This document shows positions 35,469 to 44,922 of a stretch of DNA of 64,000 bases, one piece after another; the first letter of the stretch is position 1, and each line of letters starts with the position of its first letter. This DNA is from Roseiarcus sp963824475 (GTDB lineage Bacteria > Pseudomonadota > Alphaproteobacteria > Rhizobiales > Beijerinckiaceae), in assembly GCA_963824475.1 (NCBI GenBank), contig CAWGPR010000005.1:434001-498000 (forward strand), in the 5' to 3' direction. Below the pieces are notes generated by a model. That model worked only from the letters and a program-made list of their open reading frames with translations, was not told the DNA's origin and searched no databases. The position numbers were made by a program, and so were the translations under genes.

Positions 35469-35791
35469 GGCGGTTTCTCAGGCGGGCCGCGGCGCGCGTC
35501 GCGGAAGAAGGTCCACCAATACCAGATGAGGGCGAGCGGCGCGCCAATATCGATGACCGCGTCGAGGCCGGGGATCGGGGTCGAAGGGATAACCAGCATG
35601 CCCGCAGCCGCCGTGGCGCCGACGCGGAAGCTCAGCGCGACCATGATCCGCTTCAACGGATTGTCGTTCGGCATGCGCGAGATGATCACCATGAGCGCCG
35701 CGAGCACCACGCTCATCGCGACGACGAAGATCAGCAAGTCGCGGATGATCTGTTCGACCGCGTTCAACGCCTCCATTGGCCTTGTCTCCAT
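35465..35791 (-). CDS. Small membrane protein, unknown function
   Basis: This 108-residue protein (103 from a second ATG at 35776) has two to three membrane segments: IIRDLLIFVVAMSVVLAAL, a central region near ATAAAGMLVIPSTPIPG, and IDIGAPLALIWYWWTFF. The ends are charged. I do not recognise the family. It overlaps the hydrolase gene by 4 bp and may be transcribed from the promoter at 36002-35975, about 170 bp upstream. Confidence 0.65.
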   Translation of the reverse strand: METRPMEALNAVEQIIRDLLIFVVAMSVVLAALMVIISRMPNDNPLKRIMVALSFRVGATAAAGMLVIPSTPIPGLDAVIDIGAPLALIWYWWTFFRDARRGPPEKPP

Positions 35792-36124
35792 GCGCCGCGG
35801 CGGCGGATACAGGCGGGGCCTTTTTCACGTGAAACGAGCCCGACCGGCGGCGCGGCGTCAGGGTGTGCGATTTTGCGCGCGACGCAAGCTTTTCAAGTGC
35901 TTAGGCTCATTTTTCTGCAACTGCGATCAGAGTCTGGCCCGCTGTTAAGTCGCAATAATTCTGAAAATCTAAGCATTATACTCGCAATTCTGAAAAAGTC
36001 AATTATTTGTCGGGGTTTCTCGTCATGGCCGCCGGGGATCTCCCCTCATGTTCCGGACTCACTCCAAACCAACAGCCAACGCTGCAAGCGCCGTTTGTTG
36101 GCGCTGACGTGCCCGGGCCGCCCC
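35792..36124. other. 333-bp intergenic region with a strong minus-strand promoter
   Basis: It holds the promoter described separately, a second TTTTCAGAATT motif just downstream of its -10 box, and an imperfect hairpin around 36065-36105 after ppdK. No coding frame is convincing. Confidence 0.5.
35975..36002 (-). promoter_or_regulatory. Sigma-70 promoter with repeated TTTTCAGAATT motif
   Basis: On the minus strand TTGACT (36002-35997), 16-bp spacer TTTTCAGAATTGCGAG, TATAAT (35980-35975). The motif TTTTCAGAATT recurs just after the -10 box (about 35957-35967), as expected for an operator. A sister promoter is at 19800-19773. Confidence 0.65.
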
Positions 36125-38803
36125 TTAAGCCGTGCTTGGCCCCTTCCGCCCCAGCGCCGCCTGCGCGGCGGCGAGGCGCGCGATCGGGATGCGGTAGGGC
36201 GAGCACGACACGTAGTCGAGATGCGCCTGCTCGCAGAAGGCGATCGAGGCCGGATCGCCGCCGTGCTCGCCGCAGACGCCGAGCTTGAGATCAGGCCGTT
36301 TCGCGCGCCCCCGCTGAGCGGCGATCGTGATGAGCTCGCCGACGCCCTCTGTGTCCAGGGTCACGAACGGATCGGCCTTGAGCAGACCTTTAAGGGTGTA
36401 GAAGCCGAGGAACGACGAGGCGTCATCGCGCGACACGCCGAGCGTGGTTTGCGTGAGATCGTTGGTTCCGAACGAGAAGAACTCGGCGGTCTCGGCGATT
36501 TCGCCGGCTCTCAGCGCCGCGCGCGGCAGCTCGATCATCGTGCCGACCTGGTAGGGTGTTTTCACCCCCGTCTCCTTGGCGACCGCCTCTCCCATGGCGA
36601 CGATGATCGCCTTGACAAGATCGAGTTCGGGCCGCCCCATCGCCAGAGGGATCATGACCTCGACGGTCACCGGCTTGCCCGTCTTTCGCCCCGCTTGAAC
36701 CGCGCCCTCGAAGATCGCGCGCGCCTGCATTTCCGCAATTTCGGGATAGCGGATGGCGAGCCGCACGCCGCGGAAGCCGAGCATCGGATTGAATTCGTGC
36801 AGCTCCGCCGCACGCGCGCGCAGCCTCTCCGCGCTCACCTTCATCGCCTTGGCGACGTCGTCGATCTCCTCGTCCGTCTTGGGCAGGAATTCATGCAGCG
36901 GCGGGTCGAGCAGCCGGATCGTGACCGGCAGCCCGGTCATGATCTCGAACAGTTCGGCGAAGTCCTGGCGCTGCATCGGAAGCAGCTTGGCGAGCGCGGC
37001 GCGGCGTCCCTGTTCGTTGTCGGCAAGGATCATCTCGCGCACCGCCACGATCCGCTCGCCGTCGAAGAACATGTGCTCGGTGCGGCATAGGCCGATGCCC
37101 TCGGCGCCGAACGAACGCGCCGCGCGCGCGTCGGTGGCGGTCTCGGCGTTGGCGCGCACCTTCATCCGCCTCACCGCGTCCGCCCAGGTCATGAGGGTCA
37201 AGAACTCGCCGGTCATCTCGGGCTTCACCATCGGCGCCGCGCCAGCCATCACTTCGCCCGCGCCGCCGTCGATGGTGAGGATGTCGCCCTTCTTCAGCGT
37301 CACCGCGCCCGCGGTCATGGTCTGCGCCGCGTAATCGATGCGGATGGCGCTCACGCCGCAGACGCAGGGCTTGCCCATGCCGCGCGCGACCACCGCGGCG
37401 TGCGAGGTCATGCCGCCGCGCGTGGTCACGATGCCCTCGGCGGCGTGCATGCCGTGAATGTCCTCAGGGCTCGTCTCGACCCGGACCAGGATCGATTTTC
37501 GTCCGGCCTGACGCAAAGCCTGCGCTTCATCGGCGGAGAACACGATCTCGCCGCTCGCAGCGCCGGGCGAAGCGGGCAGACCGGTCGCGACCGGCGCGGG
37601 CTTGGCATTCGGGTCGATCGTCGGGTGCAAGAGCTGATCGAGCGTGGCCGGCTCAACCCGCGTCACCGCGTCCTCGCGCGAAATGAGGCCTTCGTTCGCC
37701 ATCTCGACCGCAACCTTAAGCGCAGCCTTCGCCGTGCGCTTGCCGTTGCGGGTCTGCAGCATCCACAATTTGCCGCGCTCGACCGTGAACTCGAGGTCCT
37801 GCATATCCTTGTAATGCTTTTCCAGAAGGATGGTCGTGTCGGCGAATTGCTTGAAGACGTCCGGCATCAGCGCCTCGAGCGAGGGCCGGTCGGAATGGGC
37901 GGCTTTGCGCGCCGCCTCGGTGATGTTCTGGGGTGTGCGGATGCCGGCGACCACGTCCTCGCCCTGGGCGTTGACGAGAAATTCGCCGTAGAGCGCGTTT
38001 TCGCCGGTCGAGGGGTTGCGGGTGAAAGCGACGCCGGTCGCCGACGTCTCGCCCATGTTGCCGAACACCATCGCCTGCACATTGACGGCGGTGCCCCAGT
38101 CGGCGGGGATGGCGTTGAGGCGGCGATAGGTGATGGCGCGCTGGTTCATCCAGGACGAAAAGACCGCGCCGATCGCGCCCCACAGCTGGTCGCGCGGAGC
38201 TTGAGGGAACGGCTTGCCGGTCTCCTCGATGACCCTCGCCTTGTAGTCGGCGATGACAGCGCGCCAGTCCGCGGCGTTGAGGTCAGTGTCGAGCGGATAG
38301 CCCTTGCTTTCCTTGTATTGCTCGAGGATGTCCTCGAAATTGTGGACGTCGACGTCAAGCACGACGTTCGAGTACATCTGAATGAAGCGACGATAGGAGT
38401 CGTAAGCAAAGCGCGCGTCGTTCGACGTTTTCGCCAGAGTTTCGACCGAGTCGTCGTTCAGCCCGAGGTTGAGGACAGTGTCCATCATGCCGGGCATCGA
38501 GGCGCGCGCGCCCGACCGCACCGAGACCAGCAGCGGATTGGCCGCGCCGCCGAATGCGCGCCCTGTCAGGCGGCCGACCTCGGCGACCGCCGCGTCGACT
38601 TGGCGCCCAAGGTCTTCCGGATAGGTCTTGCCGTTGGCGTAGAAGTAGGAGCAGACTTCGGTGGTGATGGTGAAGCCGGGCGGCACGGGCAGGCCGAGCG
38701 AGGCCATTTCGTGCAGGTTCGCGCCCTTGCCGCCGAGGAGGTTCTTCATCTCCGCCCGGCCTTCCGCGCCCTCGGCGCTGAAGGAGTAGACCCGCTTCGT
38801 CAT
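36125..38803 (-). CDS. ppdK: Pyruvate, phosphate dikinase
   Basis: The 892-residue enzyme interconverts pyruvate + ATP + Pi and phosphoenolpyruvate + AMP + PPi. N-terminal ATP-grasp part about 1-340 (KNLLGGKGANLHEMASLGLP). The phosphorylated His lies in GGMTSHAAVVARG (near 468). The C-terminal TIM-barrel about 515-880 has RTEHMFF, MLGFRGVRL and the catalytic Cys region LGVCGEHGGDP. In this organism it probably works in gluconeogenesis with malic enzyme. The ATG at 38803 begins the conserved MTKRVYSF. Confidence 0.97.
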   Translation of the reverse strand: MTKRVYSFSAEGAEGRAEMKNLLGGKGANLHEMASLGLPVPPGFTITTEVCSYFYANGKTYPEDLGRQVDAAVAEVGRLTGRAFGGAANPLLVSVRSGARASMPGMMDTVLNLGLNDDSVETLAKTSNDARFAYDSYRRFIQMYSNVVLDVDVHNFEDILEQYKESKGYPLDTDLNAADWRAVIADYKARVIEETGKPFPQAPRDQLWGAIGAVFSSWMNQRAITYRRLNAIPADWGTAVNVQAMVFGNMGETSATGVAFTRNPSTGENALYGEFLVNAQGEDVVAGIRTPQNITEAARKAAHSDRPSLEALMPDVFKQFADTTILLEKHYKDMQDLEFTVERGKLWMLQTRNGKRTAKAALKVAVEMANEGLISREDAVTRVEPATLDQLLHPTIDPNAKPAPVATGLPASPGAASGEIVFSADEAQALRQAGRKSILVRVETSPEDIHGMHAAEGIVTTRGGMTSHAAVVARGMGKPCVCGVSAIRIDYAAQTMTAGAVTLKKGDILTIDGGAGEVMAGAAPMVKPEMTGEFLTLMTWADAVRRMKVRANAETATDARAARSFGAEGIGLCRTEHMFFDGERIVAVREMILADNEQGRRAALAKLLPMQRQDFAELFEIMTGLPVTIRLLDPPLHEFLPKTDEEIDDVAKAMKVSAERLRARAAELHEFNPMLGFRGVRLAIRYPEIAEMQARAIFEGAVQAGRKTGKPVTVEVMIPLAMGRPELDLVKAIIVAMGEAVAKETGVKTPYQVGTMIELPRAALRAGEIAETAEFFSFGTNDLTQTTLGVSRDDASSFLGFYTLKGLLKADPFVTLDTEGVGELITIAAQRGRAKRPDLKLGVCGEHGGDPASIAFCEQAHLDYVSCSPYRIPIARLAAAQAALGRKGPSTA

Positions 38804-38843
38804 CAATCGGCTCTCCAATATCCAGCGGAAGACCTGGGCGCGC

Positions 38844-39419
38844 TCAGGCCCGCGCATGCAACCCCATGCCGAAACTCACCCATCCTACCCCGTGAAACAG
38901 GAGGTCGACGCCGAGCAGGGTGCTCAAAACATAAACGCTGTCGAGCGGCCAGTGACTGACAATGATCAAACCGAGCAGGATTGTGACCGCGGCGGCGACA
39001 AAAACCAGGGCTCGCGGCTGGTCGGCCGGAAGCTGCAAGGCCAGATAGGCCCGCACCAGCCCGGCGGCGATGAGAGCGGCGCCGAGGAGGAGCGTCAGCG
39101 CGACTGAGGCCAGGACGGGATTGACGATGCACAAGACCCCGGCGGCGATATAGAGAAGGCCGCCGACCACCCAGAGAAAAAACCGCCCCCAGGTGCGCGA
39201 ATGCATGCCGATGCCGATCTCGGCTCCGCCGGCGATCAGGAACAAGACGCCGTTGAGCGTCACCGTCACGATGGTCGCAACGAGGGAAAAGAACAGCGCC
39301 ACAAAGCCGAGGACGACCAGGAGAACGCCAAAGGCGGTGATCGCCGCCCACTTTCCCCTTAAGCGCTCGATGGCTTCGCCGAGGCTATGCGCGCTCCCGA
39401 CGTTCGACACGTTCGACAT
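38844..39419 (-). CDS. HdeD-family membrane protein
   Basis: The 191-residue protein has six predicted membrane helices arranged as three repeated pairs, typical of the HdeD (DUF308) family: AAITAFGVLLVVLGFVALFF, GVLFLIAGGAEIGIG, GGLLYIAAGVLCIVNPVLA and further pairs. In E. coli HdeD is linked to acid resistance at high cell density; here the role is unproven. It lies 41 bp upstream of ppdK in the same direction and 34 bp downstream of hrcA, so read-through is possible. Confidence 0.88.
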   Translation of the reverse strand: MSNVSNVGSAHSLGEAIERLRGKWAAITAFGVLLVVLGFVALFFSLVATIVTVTLNGVLFLIAGGAEIGIGMHSRTWGRFFLWVVGGLLYIAAGVLCIVNPVLASVALTLLLGAALIAAGLVRAYLALQLPADQPRALVFVAAAVTILLGLIIVSHWPLDSVYVLSTLLGVDLLFHGVGWVSFGMGLHARA

Positions 39420-39453
39420 TGCGTTTCTCCCGGCAGTGACGATGAGGACCGGC

Positions 39454-40575
39454 CTAGCGCGGGCGTTTGAGCTCGCCAAGCACTTGCGCCGCATATTCGA
39501 CCATCGGCACGATGCGGCCATAGTTGAGCCGAGTGGGTCCGATGACCCCGAGCACGCCGGCGATGCGATGATCGCTGTCCCGAAGGGGCGCGGCGATCAT
39601 CGACGATCCGGAGAGCGAGAATAGCTTGTTCTCCGAGCCGATGAAAATCTTGACGCCCTCGCCGGTCTCGGCGCGATGCAGAAGCTCGATCACGTCGGTC
39701 TTGGTCTCGAGGTCCGCGAACAGCGTGCGAATGCGCTCGAGATCCTCCGAGGCGCGCACATCGCCGAGCAGGTTGGCCTGCCCGCGAACGATCAATTGGT
39801 CGCGCGATCCCCCCGCGCCAGACCACGAGACCAAGCCAGCTTCGACCAGGCGGGCGGCGATGTCGTCGAGCTCCTGCCGCGCCTCGCGGCGCGCGCCTTC
39901 GATTTCCGCCGTCGCCTCCGACAAGGTGCGGCCGCGAATGTGGGCGTTGAGAAAGTTGCTGGCCTCGACCAGCGCGGAAACGGGCATGCCCGGAGGCGTC
40001 GCGATCACGCGGTTCTCGATCGAACCGTCCTCGGAGACCAGGATCGCCAGCGCGCGGGACGCCTCCAGACGCACGAATTCGACGTGCTTGAGCCGCGCGT
40101 CGATCTTGCTCGTCAGGACCACGCCCGCGCCGCGCGTGAGCTCCGACAACAGGCTCGTCGTTTCGGCGAGCGCGCCTTCGAACCCGCCCCCTTCGGCCGC
40201 CGCCCGCACCTGGCTGTCGATGCGCGCGCGCTCCTCGCGTCCCAAATCGCCGAACTCGAGCAGCGCGTCGACGAACAGCCGCAAGCCCTGCTGTGTGGGC
40301 AGGCGCCCGGCGCTGGCGTGCGGGGCGTAGATGAGGCCGAGCTCCTCGAGGTCCTGCATCACGTTGCGAACCGAGGCCGGCGATAGCGACATCGGCAGCA
40401 TGCGCGACAGATGACGGGAGCCGACGGGTTCGCCGGTGGAGAGATACGAGTCGACGATGTTGCGGAAGATCTCGCGCGAGCGCGCGTTGAGCGTGGTCAG
40501 CGCGCTCGAACTCGGCGGGACGTTCTGCGGGAGCCGACATGGGCCAAGAATGGCCGGAACTGGCCCCACGCGCAA
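39454..40575 (-). CDS. hrcA: Heat-inducible transcription repressor HrcA
   Basis: HrcA represses groESL/dnaK through CIRCE elements and is kept active by GroEL. The winged helix is in LNARSREIFRNIVDSYLSTG, EPVGSRHLSRMLP and SPASVRNVMQDLEELGLIY. The rest is the GAF-like domain (KIFIGSENKLFSLSGSSMIA, GVLGVIGPTRLNYGRIVPMV). No in-frame ATG precedes the HTH. TTG at 40575 (AGGGGG upstream) or GTG at 40569 could serve. An ATG at 40540 is out of frame by one base, and removing one G at about 40534 would give MSLPQNVPP..., suggesting an indel. No CIRCE element is seen in the window. Confidence 0.9.
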   Translation of the reverse strand: MRVGPVPAILGPCRLPQNVPPSSSALTTLNARSREIFRNIVDSYLSTGEPVGSRHLSRMLPMSLSPASVRNVMQDLEELGLIYAPHASAGRLPTQQGLRLFVDALLEFGDLGREERARIDSQVRAAAEGGGFEGALAETTSLLSELTRGAGVVLTSKIDARLKHVEFVRLEASRALAILVSEDGSIENRVIATPPGMPVSALVEASNFLNAHIRGRTLSEATAEIEGARREARQELDDIAARLVEAGLVSWSGAGGSRDQLIVRGQANLLGDVRASEDLERIRTLFADLETKTDVIELLHRAETGEGVKIFIGSENKLFSLSGSSMIAAPLRDSDHRIAGVLGVIGPTRLNYGRIVPMVEYAAQVLGELKRPR

Positions 40576-40629
40576 GGCGACCCCCTGCCCCACGCTTCCA
40601 ATTGAAAAGAACAGCGTGAACTGCCAAAC

Positions 40630-42345
40630 ATGGCCCGCAAATCGAGATGGAAGCGAGGAACGGCATTGGGCGAGGGCTTGCGATCGGGCGGACAGATCCT
40701 CATCGACCAGCTCGTCGCGCAGGGGGTCGAGCGGGTCTATTGCGTTCCGGGCGAATCCTATCTCGCCGCCCTCGACGCCATGAACAACACGCCGATTGAC
40801 CTCACCGTCTGCCGGCAGGAGGCGGGCGCGGCGATCATGGCGTTGACTGAGGGGCGGCTCACCGGACGGCCCGGGATCTGCTTCGTCACCCGCGGCCCAG
40901 GCGCAACCAATGCGGCGCATGGCGTGCATATCGCCGAGCACGATTCGGCGCCGATGATCCTGTTCATCGGCCAGGTCGAGCGGGCGATGATGGGACGCGG
41001 CGCATTCCAGGAGATGGATTATCGCGCGCTATTCGCGTCAACCGCGAAGCTCGCGACGCAGATCGAGACCGCCGCGCAAATCCCCGAGGTTGTCCAGCGC
41101 GCGTTTCACGTCGCCATGCAGGGCCGGCCGGGTCCGGTGGCGATCGCGCTGCCGGAGGACATGCTGACGGAAATGGCCGCGGTGGCGGACGCCCCGCGCG
41201 CGGAAGCCGTTCCGATCTGGCCGGGCCTCACGCAAATGGCCGAATTGCAGAAGATGCTATGGGCGGCGAACAGGCCAATCGCCATTCTCGGCGGAGGCGG
41301 ATGGACGAAGCGCGCGAGCGCAGCTTTCGCCCGGTTCGCCGAACGCTTCGACTTAGCCGTAACCGGCTCGTTTCGCCGCTCGAGCGCGTTCGACGCCGAG
41401 CATGACAATTTCGCCGGCGAAGTCGGTCTCTCCATCAACCCGAAGCTGAAAGCGCGGGTCGAAGCGGCCGATCTTGTTCTTCTCATCGGCGGGCGGATGT
41501 CGGAGGCGGCGTCGCAAGGCTATACGCTGTTCGGCATCCCTGCGCCAAAGCAGCGGCTCGTGCACGTCCACGCCGACGCCAAGGAGATCGGCCGCAACTA
41601 CCATCCGACGCTCGGCGTCGTCGCCACGACGCCCGAGTTCTGCGCCGCGCTCGAAGGCGTTGAGCCGCCGTCGAAGATCCGCTGGTCGGCGGAGACGCGC
41701 GCCGCGCGGGCCGATTATCTCGCCTGGAGCGAGCAGGGGCTGCCCAATCCGGGCCGGGTGCAACTGAGCGAGATCATGTTCGCGATCCGGCGTCGCTCGC
41801 CCGACGGCATCTTCACCAACGGCGCCGGCAATTTCTCGATATGGGTCGGCCGTTTCCTGCGCTTTCGCGCGGTCGAGCAGCAATTGGGTCCGACCTCCGG
41901 CTCGATGGGTTTCGGCCTGCCGGCGGCGATCGGCGCGCAGCGCTTATTTCCCAAGCGGACGGTCGTCTGCTTCGCCGGCGACGGCGACTTTCTCATGAAC
42001 GGGCAGGAATTCGCCACCGCCGTTCAATACGGCTTGCCGATCGTCGTGGTCCTGATCGACAACGGCATGTACGGCACGATCCGCATGCATCAGGAGCGCA
42101 TGTATCCCGAGCGGGTCATAGGCACGGCGCTGCGCAATCCCGATTTCGCGGCCTACGCGCGCGCCTTCGGCGGCCACGGGGAAACGGTGGAGGAGACGGC
42201 CGAATTCCTTCCAGCTTACGAACGGGCGCTGGCGTCCGGCCTGCCTTCGATCCTCCATGTCAAGGTCGATCCCGATGCGATCACGCCGACGACGACCTTG
42301 TCCGCGATCCGCGCGCAGGCGCTGGAGAAGCGTGGAGGCGGTTGA
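40630..42345 (+). CDS. Thiamine pyrophosphate-dependent acetolactate synthase-like enzyme
   Basis: This 571-residue protein is of the ThDP enzyme superfamily. N-terminal Pyr domain about 20-180 (VYCVPGESYLAALD, catalytic-type Glu in VCRQEAGAAIMA, FVTRGPGATNAAHGV). Central domain about 205-340. C-terminal PP domain about 370-560 with the TPP motif GDGDFLMNGQEFATAVQYGLP. It resembles acetolactate synthase large subunits but lacks an adjacent small subunit and ilvC, so it is probably a catabolic or unassigned member. Its start is 54 bp from that of hrcA on the other strand. Confidence 0.88.
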   Translation: MARKSRWKRGTALGEGLRSGGQILIDQLVAQGVERVYCVPGESYLAALDAMNNTPIDLTVCRQEAGAAIMALTEGRLTGRPGICFVTRGPGATNAAHGVHIAEHDSAPMILFIGQVERAMMGRGAFQEMDYRALFASTAKLATQIETAAQIPEVVQRAFHVAMQGRPGPVAIALPEDMLTEMAAVADAPRAEAVPIWPGLTQMAELQKMLWAANRPIAILGGGGWTKRASAAFARFAERFDLAVTGSFRRSSAFDAEHDNFAGEVGLSINPKLKARVEAADLVLLIGGRMSEAASQGYTLFGIPAPKQRLVHVHADAKEIGRNYHPTLGVVATTPEFCAALEGVEPPSKIRWSAETRAARADYLAWSEQGLPNPGRVQLSEIMFAIRRRSPDGIFTNGAGNFSIWVGRFLRFRAVEQQLGPTSGSMGFGLPAAIGAQRLFPKRTVVCFAGDGDFLMNGQEFATAVQYGLPIVVVLIDNGMYGTIRMHQERMYPERVIGTALRNPDFAAYARAFGGHGETVEETAEFLPAYERALASGLPSILHVKVDPDAITPTTTLSAIRAQALEKRGGG

Positions 42346-42375
42346 GATCTAGCCGGTATCCGGTATGCTTTGATC

Positions 42376-42606
42376 ATGACCAAGCTCTTCGAACACGCCG
42401 TCGAGACTGTCCGTGCTCTGCCGCCAGAGACCCAGGACGCGCTCGCGCGAATTGTCTTGCAGCTCGCGCGAGAGAACGATCTCCCGCCAATCGCGATGAG
42501 CGTCGAGGACGAGGCGTCCTTCGAGGAGTCGCTAGCCGAGGCGGAGCGCGGCGAGTTTGTCAGCGAAGAGGCTATCCAGGCGTTCTGGGCAAAGCACGGT
42601 TTGTGA
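42376..42606 (+). CDS. Antitoxin of a ParE-type toxin-antitoxin pair
   Basis: The 76-residue acidic, helical protein (ETVRALPPETQDALARIVLQ, EEAIQAFWAKHGL at the C-terminus) is of the kind found before ParE/RelE toxins in alphaproteobacteria. The toxin gene starts in its stop codon (GTGA overlap), a usual arrangement. Upstream, CCGGTAT occurs twice in tandem (42352-42365) and may be the autoregulatory site. Confidence 0.75.
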   Translation: MTKLFEHAVETVRALPPETQDALARIVLQLARENDLPPIAMSVEDEASFEESLAEAERGEFVSEEAIQAFWAKHGL

Positions 42607-42890
42607 GAATCCGGTACACGCCGCGTGCTTTTCGCGAACTACAGGATATCTTCGCCTACATCGATCATCGTTCTCCGTTGGGCGCGCGAAACGTTAAGAG
42701 TCGCTTTCACGCCGTCGTCGAGCTCATCGCGTCTCACCCTCATTCGGGACGCCGCGTCGGCAAGCGTGGCCTTCGACGGATTGCTGCGTTTCCCTATCCC
42801 TATCTTATCTTCTACCGGGTCGCGGCCGATGAGGTCGTCATTCTAGGTGTGCGTCACGCCGCACGTGACCCATCGCCGAGGCGGGTATGA
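42603..42890 (+). CDS. ParE/RelE-superfamily toxin
   Basis: This 95-residue protein starts with GTG at 42603, overlapping the antitoxin stop. It shows the ParE pattern: RYTPRAFRELQDIFAYIDHR, a central SHPHSGRRVGKRGLRRI segment and FPYPYLIFYRVAADEVVILGVRHAARD near the end. ParE toxins inhibit gyrase, RelE toxins cut mRNA; which applies cannot be told here. The pair may be a stabilising addiction module. Confidence 0.85.
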   Translation: MRIRYTPRAFRELQDIFAYIDHRSPLGARNVKSRFHAVVELIASHPHSGRRVGKRGLRRIAAFPYPYLIFYRVAADEVVILGVRHAARDPSPRRV

Positions 42891-42931
42891 AGCCGTCGCT
42901 CGGCTTGGTCATGGGCTGGTTCAAGTCTAGG

Positions 42932-44225
42932 CTACCCCGCCGCTCGCGGCGCATAAGCCGCCGGGTCGAGGCTCGCGGGCCTTCCTTTCAGCGAAAGCTC
43001 GGCCGTCCGCGGAGGCGTTTTGGCAATGATCTCACCGCGGCGGACGACGAAGAGCCGGGTCGCGCGCAATCGCACCGCTTCGATCGGGTCGGCGGCTTGC
43101 AACAGCACCATGTCGGCATGGGCGCCGACGGCAAGGCCGTAGCCCTCGAGCCCGAGAATGCGCGGGGATCTCGGTCACCGCGTCGAATGTCCAGCGAATC
43201 GCCTCGCGGCTCGTCATCGGCGCGCCATGAACCGCCATATGCGCAACATCGAGCATGTCTGCGCCGCCGAGCCCATACCACGGATCCATCACGCAATCCT
43301 GCCCGAGCGCGACGGGAACGCCGAGCGCGCGCATTTCCGCGATGCGCGTCAGCCCGCGCCGCCGCGGATAGGAGTCGTGGCGGCCCTGAAGCGTGAGATT
43401 GATGAGCGGATTGGCGATCGCGCAAATGCCGGATTCGGCGATGAGCGGCAGGAGCTTCGAGACATAGTAATTGTCCATCGAATGCATCGAGGTCAGATGC
43501 GACCCGGTCGCACGCCGGCCGAGGCCGAGCCTCTGCGCCTCGTAGGCGAGGGTCTCGACGTGGCGCGACATCGGATCGTCGGTCTCGTCGCAATGCAGGT
43601 CGACCCTCAACCCCCGCCGGGCGGCGATCTCGCACAGCGCTCTAACAGAAGCCGCGCCGTCCGCCATCGTGCGCTCGAAATGCGGGATGCCGCCGACGAC
43701 GTCGACGCCGAGGTCGAGCGCGCGCTCGAGGTTGCGCGCTGCGTTCGGGGAACGGAAATAGCCGTCCTGCGGAAAGGCGACGAGCTGCAGATCGAGATAG
43801 GGCTTCACCTTCTTTTTCACGTCGATGAGCGCTTCGACCGCGATCAGCCGGTCGTCACACACGTCGACATGACTGCGAATGGCGAGCAGGCCTTGCGAGA
43901 CCGCAAGATCGCAGTAGCTGAGCGCCCGCTCCGCCACCGCTTCGTGGGTGAGATGAGGCTTTAGCTCGCCCCAGAGCGCGATCCCCTCGAGCAGCGTGCC
44001 CGAGACGTTAAGCGGCGGAAGGCCAAGGGACAGCGTCGCATCCAGGTGGAAGTGGCAATCGACGAACGGCGGCGCGAGAAGGTATCCGCGCGCGTCGATC
44101 GTCCGCCCCGCCTCGGCTGTGATCGCCGGCTCGATCGCAGCGATGCGGCCAGCGGCGATGGCGACGTCCTGGCGCGAGCTTCCATCCGGCAACGTAGCGT
44201 TGCGGACAATCAAATCAAAGGCCAT
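42932..44225 (-). pseudogene. Cytosine deaminase-like amidohydrolase, frameshifted near its 3' end
   Basis: From the ATG at 44225 the frame encodes a CodA-type amidohydrolase: metal ligands in FVDCHFHLDATL, catalytic VDLHCDETDD, HLTSMHSM and GQDCVMDPW. At about 43160 the frame breaks after FDAVTEIPA. The expected continuation (ILGLEGYGLAVGAHADMVLL, DPIEAVRLRATRLFVVRRGE) is in the next frame down to a TAG at 42932-42934. Either one base was gained or two lost. The family hydrolyses cytosine, creatinine or related ring amides. If the break is real the C-terminal ~75 residues, which seal the barrel, are lost. Confidence 0.85.
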
Positions 44226-44246
44226 GCCCGCTCCGGATTTTCCCCT

Positions 44247-44735
44247 TCAGTCATCGCTAATCTCGCCGCGGCCGACCTCGCCGCGAGCGACCTCTCCGTC
44301 GGTCGGACTGGGGAAGCGGTTCGACGCGAATCGGATGACGAAGACGGCGAGCGCGAGGATGAGAGTGGCGCCCGCAAGAACAAGCACTCCAAGGTCCGGC
44401 GCCTCCTCATGTTGGACAAAGCCGATCAGGTGCCGGGTCAGCGCAGTGATGCCGACATAGAGCAGGAACCGCACCGGCATGTGATTGGTGCGAAAATAAA
44501 TGCCGACCATCGAGCCGACCTCGAGATAAATGAAGAGAAGCAGCAGATCCTCGATCGTCGCGCCGCCCTTCTGGACCATGGCGTAGAACGCCGCGCCAGC
44601 GGCCCAGACGGTGGCCGCCCCGATTGCGAACAGCGCGAGAAGATGGAAGCCGTCGGTCAGCAATCGGCCGACCGGATCGGCGAACGACAGCATCCACTGG
44701 TCGAGGGTCCTGGCGGGATTTTTCTGATCCGTCAT
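44247..44735 (-). CDS. PsiE-like phosphate-starvation-inducible membrane protein
   Basis: This 162-residue protein has four predicted membrane helices and the PsiE family pattern: EDLLLLFIYLEVGSMVGIYF followed by HMPVRFLLYVGITALTRHLI. The last ~20 residues are a Glu/Gly/Arg repeat (DGEVARGEVGRGE). PsiE is induced by phosphate starvation in E. coli, with unknown mechanism. It ends 22 bp before the amidohydrolase start on the same strand. Confidence 0.85.
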   Translation of the reverse strand: MTDQKNPARTLDQWMLSFADPVGRLLTDGFHLLALFAIGAATVWAAGAAFYAMVQKGGATIEDLLLLFIYLEVGSMVGIYFRTNHMPVRFLLYVGITALTRHLIGFVQHEEAPDLGVLVLAGATLILALAVFVIRFASNRFPSPTDGEVARGEVGRGEISDD

Positions 44736-44922
44736 TGCGCTGGCTCCGCCGCGCGCGCCGAAGGTCGTTTGCGCTTCGGCGCGAGCAAATGCGCGATCAT
44801 CTTATGCGGCTGAGCCGCGCTGCGCCAAGGCGCGTCGAAGGCGCCGATACGAGCCGTCCGGGCGCGCCCGGCCTCGAGGAGCGCTTTGTCGCCGTCGCTT
44901 TCGGCCCGCTCAAAGGCGGCGG

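Noticed and set aside
37400..38959. A 519-codon plus-strand open frame
   Set aside because: It lies opposite ppdK, a complete and recognisable enzyme, and has no plausible family.
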